This document shows, one piece after another, positions 1-4,966 of a DNA stretch of 5,473 nucleotides. The stretch comes from Actinomycetota bacterium (GTDB lineage: Bacteria; Actinomycetota; Thermoleophilia; Solirubrobacterales; Solirubrobacteraceae), in contig JAHWJM010000200.1 in the NCBI GenBank assembly GCA_019348435.1, positions 1 to 5,473 on the forward strand, read 5' to 3'. The first letter of the stretch is position 1. The number at the start of each line of letters is the position of its first letter. Position numbers and translations under genes: made by a program. The notes beneath the pieces are model-generated. The model made no database searches. It was not told the DNA's origin and was given only the letters and a program-made list of their open reading frames with translations.

Positions 1-855
1 CGACTCCGCCCCGCAGGCGACGCCGAAGCGCAGGCACTCCTCGGGGTGCCCGCCGTAGCGGTGGGCGACGAAGCCCGCGAGGAACGCGTCGCCCGACCCG
101 ATCGTGGCGACCGGCTCGCGCGGCTCGATGCGCGCCCGCAGGAGCGTCGGGCCCTGCTCGGTGGGCAGGCAGCCGAAGCAGCCGTCGGGCGTGGTCATCA
201 GCGCCTCGCGGAGCCCGAGATGGCCCATCTCGCGGATCGCGGCGACCATGTCCTGCTCGTCGTTGAACTCGTGGCCGACGAGCTCCTCCGCCTCGGTGAG
301 GTTCGGCGAGATCACCGTCGGCTCGGCGCGCACGGCGTGGCGCAGCGGGTCGCCGTCGGTGTCGATCACGACGACGAGGCCGAGCTTGCGCAGGTCCTTG
401 ATGAGCTCGGCGTAGATGCCGGCGTCGACGTTGCGCGGCAGCGAGCCGGCGAAGATGACGATCGCCGCGCCGCGCGCGAGGTACAGCAGCTTGTCGCGGA
501 ACAGCTCGAGCTCGCGCTCGCTGACCGCCGGGCCGCGCTCGTTGATCTCGGTCTGCTGGCCGTTCGTCGGGTCCAGCACGGCGGTGTTCGTGCGCGACTC
601 CTCGCGGATGCGGACGAAGTCGTTGAGGATCGACTCGTCGGTGAGCGCCTCGACGATGCGCGTCCCGGTCGCCCCGCCCGCGAAGCCGGTCGCGATGACC
701 GGCTGGCCGAGCGTCTTGAGCGTGCGCGCGACGTTGACGCCCTTGCCGCCCGGCAGCGTCGTCTGCTCGACGGTGCGGTGGCGGCGGCCGAGGCGGAAGT
801 TGGGCACCGAGAGCGACTTGTCGATCGCGGCGTTGAGGGTGACGGTGATGATCAT
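1..855 (-). CDS. PfkB-family sugar-phosphate kinase, 1-phosphofructokinase-like (3' end cut by window edge)
   Basis: A cytoplasmic kinase of the PfkB/ribokinase fold, probably phosphorylating a phosphosugar (fructose 1-phosphate or a relative) with ATP. The 285 visible residues start MIITVTLNAAIDKS and show the substrate motif GGKGVN (36-41), a conserved RTN (88-90) followed by TEIN (102-105), GSLP (137-140), the PNLTEAEEL stretch (184-192) and the catalytic GSGDAF (253-258), with D256 the expected base. The order and the GGKG/TEIN pair match the 1-phosphofructokinase/tagatose-6-phosphate kinase subfamily. About 25 C-terminal residues are missing for a family length near 310. The ATG at 853-855 overlaps the upstream gene's stop (ATGA) and has a strong Shine-Dalgarno. 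No PTS fructose gene is in view, so the exact substrate is unproven; a PfkB-type 6-phosphofructokinase is possible. The family is certain; the substrate is inference. Confidence 0.88.
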   Translation of the reverse strand, partial: MIITVTLNAAIDKSLSVPNFRLGRRHRTVEQTTLPGGKGVNVARTLKTLGQPVIATGFAGGATGTRIVEALTDESILNDFVRIREESRTNTAVLDPTNGQQTEINERGPAVSERELELFRDKLLYLARGAAIVIFAGSLPRNVDAGIYAELIKDLRKLGLVVVIDTDGDPLRHAVRAEPTVISPNLTEAEELVGHEFNDEQDMVAAIREMGHLGLREALMTTPDGCFGCLPTEQGPTLLRARIEPREPVATIGSGDAFLAGFVAHRYGGHPEECLRFGVACGAES

Positions 856-2117
856 GGGACCGTTGACTCCTCCCGCCGCCGCGCCCGCCGGTGCTCTGCG
901 TCGAGCGCCCGCCGGCGGTTGAGCGCCCGGCGGCGTAACAACAGAAGTGGGAGGCTACAGACCAGCAGCAGGACGAGGGCGACGATCGTCTGCGAGCGCC
1001 GCAGCATGTCGTCCAGGCGCGTGCCGAGGCTCGCCTCGGCGACCGGCCGCGCCGTCACGACCGGCACGCGAGCGAGCACCTTTTCGCCGCCCCGCACGAT
1101 CGCGGTCCCGACCCGCGTGCCGCGCGGCAGCGGCCCGTCGACCTCCGTCGGCAGGCCGATCACCGTGGTCCTCGTGCGCGTTCCCGAACGCAGGACGCGC
1201 TTGACGGTGTCGCCGGCGATGACGTCGATCTTCTCGTCTCCGCGGTACTGCAGGCCGACGCGGCCGAGCACGCGTCCCTCCGGCAGCACGGTGCGCGCGT
1301 TGTAGCTGTCGAGGCCGTAGCGCAGCAGGGCGAGCGAATCGGCGTCGCGCGCACGCTCGCTGGGCTCGCCGAGCACGACGCTGATGACCGTCACGCCGTC
1401 GCGGCTGGCGGAGCCGACGAGGATGCTGCCGGCGCGACGGGTGCTGCCGGTCTTAACGCCGTTGACGGCGTCGACTCGGCGAACGAGCAGGTTGCGGTTC
1501 TGGACGGTCCGGTCGATCGAGCCGCTGCGCAGCGTCGCGACCGGCAGGTCGACGGTGCGCCGGAAGAAGTCATGGCGGCGCAGCCGGACGGCGAGACGGG
1601 CGAGATCGCGCGCCGTGGAGTAGTTCTCCGGGTCGTCGAGGCCGATCGGGTTGGCGAAGTGCGTACCGCTCAGGCCGAGCGCCGTGGCGCGGCGGTTCCT
1701 CTCGGCGACGAAGGCCTCGGTCGCTCCCATCGTGCCGCCCGCGAGCGTCGCGGCAGCCTCGTTGGCGCTCGGTAGCAGCGCCGCGCGCAGCAGGTCGCGG
1801 ACGCTCATGCGCTCGCCGCTGCGCAGGCCGATCTGCGTCTCGGCGGGCGAGGCGTCGTAGTCGGCGGCGCTGAAGACGTCGTCGAGGTCGTTGCGCTCGA
1901 GCGCGACGAGCACCGTCATGAGCTTCGTCGTCGAGGCGATCTGGCGGCGCTGGTCGGCGTTGTGGGCGAGCAGCACGTCGCCGGTCGTCGGCTCCATCAG
2001 GATCGCGGCCTTGGCGCCCTTGAGCTCCGGCGCGCCCGGCGGCATCTGGGCCGGCGCGACCGGCGCCACCAGGAGCAGCGCGAGCAGCGCGCCGAGCAGG
2101 GCGAAGCGAGCCTTCAA
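852..2117 (-). CDS. D-alanyl-D-alanine carboxypeptidase, peptidase S11 (DacA/DacF-like, low-molecular-mass PBP)
   Basis: A serine D,D-carboxypeptidase that removes the terminal D-Ala from peptidoglycan pentapeptides outside the membrane, limiting crosslinking. The 421-residue product has all three penicillin-binding motifs: S62-T-T-K65 (nucleophile and base), S117-A-N119 and K222-T-G224 in a GVKTGST context. Residues 1-23 form a signal peptide (basic KAR, a Leu/Ala core, then APA before Q24). Residues about 280-370 resemble the beta-rich PBP5-type C-terminal domain. A transmembrane helix follows at about 377-394, then a tail with 11 Arg in 27 residues, presumably cytoplasmic. I chose the TTG at 2115-2117, which overlaps the LysM stop (TTGA); the later ATG (M25) would delete the signal peptide. 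The frame stays open to about 3380, but that extension is antisense-like noise over the LysM and pyrF genes. Family certain; start fairly sure. Confidence 0.93.
   Translation of the reverse strand: MKARFALLGALLALLLVAPVAPAQMPPGAPELKGAKAAILMEPTTGDVLLAHNADQRRQIASTTKLMTVLVALERNDLDDVFSAADYDASPAETQIGLRSGERMSVRDLLRAALLPSANEAAATLAGGTMGATEAFVAERNRRATALGLSGTHFANPIGLDDPENYSTARDLARLAVRLRRHDFFRRTVDLPVATLRSGSIDRTVQNRNLLVRRVDAVNGVKTGSTRRAGSILVGSASRDGVTVISVVLGEPSERARDADSLALLRYGLDSYNARTVLPEGRVLGRVGLQYRGDEKIDVIAGDTVKRVLRSGTRTRTTVIGLPTEVDGPLPRGTRVGTAIVRGGEKVLARVPVVTARPVAEASLGTRLDDMLRRSQTIVALVLLLVCSLPLLLLRRRALNRRRALDAEHRRARRREESTVP
867..874 (-). promoter_or_regulatory. Shine-Dalgarno of the PfkB-family kinase
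   Basis: On the minus strand this reads GGGAGGAG, 11 bases before the ATG at 855, inside the last codons of the carboxypeptidase gene. It supports the ATG as the start and suggests the kinase can be initiated independently as well as through the ATGA overlap. Confidence 0.6.
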
Positions 2118-2479
2118 CGCGCGAGCTTGAGCGTCTGGCCCGGTTTGAGCGCGCTGGGATCGATGCTGGGGTTGAGCTCGAGCAGGCGCTCGGTCGAGAT
2201 CCCAGCCCGCTGGGCGATCGACGTCGGGGTGTCGCCCGGCCGGACCTTGTCGAAGCGACCCGACGAAGACGCCGTCGCCGGCGTGGTGCTCGTGCTGGTG
2301 CTGGTCGTCGCGGTGGTGCTCGTGCTGGTCGTCGCGGTGGTGCTCGTGCGTGCCGGCCGCTCGACTGCTCCGGCCGGCGCGTCGCCCCCACCGCTCGTGA
2401 CGATCACCAGAAACGTCCCCACGATCAGCAGCCCGAGCAGGGCCGGCAGCACGTAGTGCAGAAGATCGATCTCCTCCAT
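2114..2479 (-). CDS. Membrane-anchored LysM-domain protein with Thr/Ser-rich linker
   Basis: A 121-residue single-pass protein. A transmembrane helix spans about residues 9-28 (YVLPALLGLLIVGTFLVIV), a low-complexity Thr/Ser linker runs from about 44 to 73, and one LysM domain occupies about 76-119, with the typical VRPGDTPTSIAQR opening, LLELNP in the middle and LKPGQTLKL at the end. LysM binds N-acetylglucosamine polymers, so the protein likely tethers the membrane to peptidoglycan. The short acidic N-terminus and exported LysM imply an N-in, C-out orientation (inference). The gene lies 48 bp after pyrF in the same frame, with only the pyrF TGA and 16 sense codons between. None of those codons is ATG, GTG or TTG, so the ATG at 2477-2479 is the first usual start, although no Shine-Dalgarno is seen. 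Its stop overlaps the carboxypeptidase start by 4 bases, so the two are probably co-translated. No catalytic domain is present. Confidence 0.88.
   Translation of the reverse strand: MEEIDLLHYVLPALLGLLIVGTFLVIVTSGGGDAPAGAVERPARTSTTATTSTSTTATTSTSTSTTPATASSSGRFDKVRPGDTPTSIAQRAGISTERLLELNPSIDPSALKPGQTLKLAR
2284..2349 (-). repeat. 24-bp tandem repeat coding the Thr-rich linker
   Basis: On the plus strand a 24-base unit beginning TGGTGCTCGTGCTGG occurs at 2284-2313 (with a 6-base TGCTGG duplication inside), exactly at 2314-2337, and as a half unit at 2338-2349. On the coding strand it gives two copies of the octapeptide TSTTATTS followed by a TSTSTT variant. All copies stay in frame, so gain or loss of a unit changes linker length by 8 residues without breaking the gene. 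Confidence 0.85.
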
Positions 2480-2527
2480 GCCGAACGGAGCATACGGGGA
2501 TGGCGCGTCGGCGTTCGGGTGCGTTGC

Positions 2528-3472
2528 TCACGCCAGTGACCATGCCGCCTCCCGCAGGCGCTCGGCCTCGGCGCGCGCGGCCTCGGCCGGTGCGGCGCCC
2601 GTCGACTCGTGCGCGCAGGCGATCGAGCGCGAGGCGCTGACGAGCCCCGCCGCGCGGCCGGGCGCGAAGGCCGGCGCGAGGTCGTCGACGCGGCCGCCCT
2701 GCGCGCCGATGCCGGGCAGCAGGAAGGGCGCGTTCGGCATGAGCTCGCGCATGCGCGCGACGTGCTCGGGCGCGGTCGCGCCGACGACGGCGCCGACATC
2801 CGACAGGCCGCTGACGTTCGACGGCGACGAGGAGCCCAGTTGCGCGACGATCGCCGCGAGGCGCTCCCAGACGGTCGCTGCGCCGCCCCCGCCATCGTCG
2901 TTGTCGTCGCCCGCGAGGACGAGGTCCTCGACGTCCGCCGCACCCGGGTTCGACGTGCGCACGAGCACGAAGACGCCCGCGCCGGCCGCGCGCGCGCCCG
3001 CGATGATCGGCTCGAGCGCGTCGATGCCAAGCAGCGGATTGGCCGTGAAGGCGTCGGCGCCGAGCCCCGCGACCTCGCCGAACGGCGTCGGCGTGCTGCC
3101 GACGAGCGCCTGTGCGTAGGCCGCCGCCGACACCGAGATGTCGCCGCGCTTGGCGTCGGCGATCACGAGCAGGCCGCGTTCGCGGGCGTACGCAATGGTG
3201 GCGGCGAGCGCGGCCCAGCCGTCGGCGCCGAGGCGCTCGAAGCACGCGAGCTGCGGCTTGACCGCGACGCAGGCCGGCCCGGCGGCGTCGATGAGCGCGG
3301 CGCAGTGGGCGCGCACCGCCCCGGCCGCGCGTTGCGCCGCGGAGCCGTCGGACGGAGCCTGCTCGACCGCGGCGGGCCACAGCTGCGCCGGGTCTGGGTC
3401 GAGCCCCAGGACGATCTGCGACGCGCGCGCCTCGACGAGCGCGGTGAGCCGATCGACGAAGGGCGCCGTCAC
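2528..3472 (-). CDS. pyrF: Orotidine 5'-phosphate decarboxylase, type 2
   Basis: Catalyses the last step of de novo UMP synthesis, decarboxylating OMP to UMP in the cytoplasm. The 314-residue barrel protein shows VLGLDPDP (21-28), with D25 a substrate contact, then VKPQLACFERLG (71-82) with K72, and the catalytic D106-A-K108-R-G-D111-I. It continues with TANPLLG (143-149), VLVRTSNPGA (169-178), LLPGIGAQGG (251-260) and a C-terminal SASRSI, where R282 should hold the phosphate. The VKPQ and RTSNPG forms are those of the longer subfamily 2 enzymes found in actinobacteria, not the short E. coli type. A flexible Asp/Gly-rich insert lies at 188-197. The GTG at 3470-3472 is the only upstream in-frame start; no clear Shine-Dalgarno precedes it. 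It begins 29 bp after the HU stop with no hairpin between, so co-transcription from the HU promoter is likely. No other pyr gene is in view. Confidence 0.96.
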   Translation of the reverse strand: MTAPFVDRLTALVEARASQIVLGLDPDPAQLWPAAVEQAPSDGSAAQRAAGAVRAHCAALIDAAGPACVAVKPQLACFERLGADGWAALAATIAYARERGLLVIADAKRGDISVSAAAYAQALVGSTPTPFGEVAGLGADAFTANPLLGIDALEPIIAGARAAGAGVFVLVRTSNPGAADVEDLVLAGDDNDDGGGGAATVWERLAAIVAQLGSSSPSNVSGLSDVGAVVGATAPEHVARMRELMPNAPFLLPGIGAQGGRVDDLAPAFAPGRAAGLVSASRSIACAHESTGAAPAEAARAEAERLREAAWSLA

Positions 3473-3501
3473 GTCACGTCGTGCTGCGAGAACGGCCGCA
3501 C

Positions 3502-3777
3502 CTACCGGCGCACGGCCTGCTTGAGGTTCGAGCCGGCGGTGAACTTCGGCGCGCGCGAGGCCGGGATCTCCATCGCCTCTCCCGTGCGCGGATGCTGGCC
3601 TTGACGAGCCGCACGCTCAGCGACGCTGAACTTGCCAAACCCGGCAAGCGCGACCTCGCCACCGCGGCTGAGCACGTCCTCCATCGTTTCGAGCACGGCG
3701 TCGACCGCGTCGGCGGCCTGCCGGCGGGTCAGGTCGGTGCGTGCGGCAACAGCTTCGATGAGCTGGGACTTCGTCAC
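3502..3777 (-). CDS. HU-family nucleoid DNA-binding protein
   Basis: A 91-residue histone-like protein that dimerises and bends DNA in the nucleoid. The N-terminal helices start TKSQLIEAVAARTDL and contain RRQAADAVDAVL, followed by the family hallmark GFGKFSV (46-52). The DNA-binding arm carries P63 in RQGQHPRTGE, where Pro is the expected intercalating residue, and the end reads PKFTAGSNLKQAVRR. Length equals bacterial HU (about 90); the long Lys/Ala-rich tail of mycobacterial and streptomycete HupB/HupS is absent. The arm has RQGQHP where most HUs have a form close to RxGRNP. The start is GTG at 3775-3777, preceded by a good Shine-Dalgarno. It is the first gene of the leftward unit and diverges from the small membrane protein. 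HU rather than IHF is favoured by overall similarity, but alpha/beta IHF subunits share the fold. Confidence 0.95.
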   Translation of the reverse strand: MTKSQLIEAVAARTDLTRRQAADAVDAVLETMEDVLSRGGEVALAGFGKFSVAERAARQGQHPRTGEAMEIPASRAPKFTAGSNLKQAVRR

Positions 3778-3786
3778 GAGAGGGTG

Positions 3787-3793
3787 CTCCCTT
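3787..3793 (-). promoter_or_regulatory. Shine-Dalgarno of the HU gene
   Basis: The minus strand reads AAGGGAG, with 9 bases before the GTG at 3777. This fixes the GTG start, and its strength fits an abundant protein. Confidence 0.65.
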
Positions 3794-3856
3794 GGTGCTG
3801 CAGGCGGATCAAACGGACGTTCTGAAGCTACCAGCGTGGCCGGACCCGACGCGATC

Positions 3857-3863
3857 GGGGAGG
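3857..3863 (+). promoter_or_regulatory. Shine-Dalgarno deciding the start of the small membrane protein
   Basis: GGGGAGG ends directly against an ATG at 3864, which is too close for initiation there, but lies 9 bases before the in-frame GTG at 3873. The spacing therefore selects the GTG and removes the polar leader that the longer open frame (from 3792) would add. Confidence 0.5.
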
Positions 3864-3872
3864 ATGCAGGAC

Positions 3873-4016
3873 GTGACCTTCAACCGCGTCGCCTGGCTCG
3901 CCACCGTCGCAGCAGCGCTGCTGACGGCGCTGCTGCTGTTCGTCTCGGGCTACAACGGCTACGGCGCGGTCGCGATCGCCGTCGGGCTCTCGGCCGCGAT
4001 CAACCTCGTGCGCTAG
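3873..4016 (+). CDS. Small hydrophobic membrane protein, function unknown
   Basis: A 47-residue protein starting MTFNRVAWLATVAAALL. Residues about 7-26 form one transmembrane helix. A short SGYNGYGA turn (26-32) leads to a second hydrophobic stretch at about 32-45, which ends INLVR at the stop, so it is either a two-helix hairpin or one helix plus a re-entrant segment. I do not recognise a named family. It is the only plus-strand gene, divergent from HU and convergent with the cation transporter 7 bp away. Support for it being real comes from the Shine-Dalgarno at correct spacing, the coherent membrane-protein composition, and the position filling a gap between two clear genes. Possible roles, such as a small regulator of a membrane partner, cannot be told from sequence. 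An alternative start is the ATG at 3864 (50 residues). Confidence 0.6.
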   Translation: MTFNRVAWLATVAAALLTALLLFVSGYNGYGAVAIAVGLSAAINLVR

Positions 4017-4023
4017 CGCTCGC

Positions 4024-4962
4024 TCACTCGGGCCCGATCTCTGTGCCCGGATGCACGCTGTCCTCCGGCTCGAGGTGGATCAGCACGTCGGCGCTGCGCA
4101 GGCGCGCGCGGATCGCATCCTGCAGCTCATGGGCCGTGGCGTGGGCATCCTCGAGCGTCGTGCCGTGCGCGAACTGCACGTGCAGGTCGACGTAGCGGCG
4201 CGAGCCGGCGCGGCGCGCGCGCAGCTTGTGAAAGCCGACGACGCCGCGGGGGCCGAACTCGGCAACGCTTGCACGCACCGCGTCGAGCTCCTCACCGGGC
4301 AGCGCCTCGTCTACGAGCACCCGCGACGCGCGCGCGAGCAGGCGCACCCCGGCGGTCACGATCGCGGCGGCGACGACGAGCGCGATCACGGGGTCGAGCC
4401 AGGTGATGCCGGTCATCTGCACGACGATCAGGCCCACGAGAACGCCCGCCGAGGTGGCGGCGTCCGTGCGCAGATGCGCCGCGTCGCCCTCGAGCGCGGG
4501 TGACTCGGTCTCCCGCGCGCGCCGGCCGAGGACGGTGGAGACGACGATGTTCGCGACCATCGAGAACGCGATCACCCCGATGCCGATGCCCAGCGAGTGG
4601 ACCTCGGGCCCGTTGACGAGGCTGCGCACGGCGGCGTAGATGATCACGCCCGAGCCGACGAGGATGAGCATCGCCTCGATCGCGGCCGCGAGGTTCTCGA
4701 TCTTGTCGTGGCCGTAGTGATGCTCGGCGTCGGCCGGCTTGTCCGCCTCGCGGACCGAGAAGTACGCGACGAACGAGGCGATCAGGTCGATCGACGAGTG
4801 CATCGCCTCGGTGAGGATCGCGATCGATCCGGTGATCGCGGCTGCCACGAGCTTCAGGACGATCAGCAGCGTGTTCGATGCGATCGACAGCGCCGCGGCG
4901 CGCGTCTTCACCGTGCCGCCGCGACCGTCCTTCGCCGACGACGCGATCAGCGGGGCCGGCAT
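4024..4962 (-). CDS. Cation diffusion facilitator (CDF) family metal efflux transporter
   Basis: A 312-residue cation/proton antiporter of the inner membrane, expected to export zinc or a similar divalent metal. Several hydrophobic helices fill residues about 22-212; a cytoplasmic ferredoxin-like domain follows at about 220-312 (VVGFHKLRARRAGSRRYVDLHVQF, ending VLIHLEPED). The transport site is visible as H55-x3-D59 in the second helix and H163-x3-D167 in the fifth, aligning with D45/D49 and H153/D157 of E. coli YiiP. The two-His/two-Asp form is that of zinc-type CDFs. HYGHDKIEN (82-90), the usual loop after helix two, is intact. No long His-rich loop is present. The ATG at 4960-4962 lies 4 bp after the rdgB stop with a Shine-Dalgarno inside rdgB. 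A longer frame reaching 5448 is an artefact over rdgB. Family sure; metal inferred. Confidence 0.93.
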   Translation of the reverse strand: MPAPLIASSAKDGRGGTVKTRAAALSIASNTLLIVLKLVAAAITGSIAILTEAMHSSIDLIASFVAYFSVREADKPADAEHHYGHDKIENLAAAIEAMLILVGSGVIIYAAVRSLVNGPEVHSLGIGIGVIAFSMVANIVVSTVLGRRARETESPALEGDAAHLRTDAATSAGVLVGLIVVQMTGITWLDPVIALVVAAAIVTAGVRLLARASRVLVDEALPGEELDAVRASVAEFGPRGVVGFHKLRARRAGSRRYVDLHVQFAHGTTLEDAHATAHELQDAIRARLRSADVLIHLEPEDSVHPGTEIGPE

Positions 4963-4966
4963 CCCG

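Larger units (their letters stand above)
3778..3872. promoter_or_regulatory. Divergent intergenic spacer, probable promoter region
   Basis: The only sizeable gene-free gap in the window (95 bp) separates the HU start from the start of the plus-strand small protein, so promoters for both directions are expected here. The middle (about 3805-3830) is somewhat AT-richer than its surroundings. I could not find a convincing paired -35/-10 on either strand, nor an obvious operator palindrome, so this rests on gene arrangement only. Confidence 0.35.

Noticed and set aside
46..1305. 419-residue plus-strand open frame opposite the kinase and carboxypeptidase genes
   Set aside because: Its product is Arg/Ala/Asp-rich with no domain or hydrophobic pattern, and it lies antisense to two genes with intact catalytic motifs. 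Long open antisense frames are expected at this GC content.
2284..2349. Short repeats considered as a CRISPR array
   Set aside because: The units are head-to-tail with no spacers, lie inside a coding frame and code a regular Thr-rich peptide.
2118..3380. N-terminal 421-residue extension of the carboxypeptidase frame (an apparent 842-residue protein)
   Set aside because: The extension is an Arg-rich, low-complexity translation of the LysM and pyrF genes in the wrong frame. The real protein begins with the signal peptide at the TTG.
2609..3604. 331-residue plus-strand open frame opposite pyrF and HU
   Set aside because: It has Arg/Ala/Asp-rich composition with no recognisable motif, and overlaps two well-supported genes on the other strand.
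3792..3872. Longer version of the small membrane protein starting at the TTG at 3792
   Set aside because: The added residues are polar and run across the HU promoter region, while a Shine-Dalgarno at the right distance points to the GTG at 3873.
4011..4023. Small palindrome (AGCGCT region) between the convergent genes as a possible terminator
   Set aside because: The stem is only a few bases, the gap is 7 bp, and there is no T-run in either direction.
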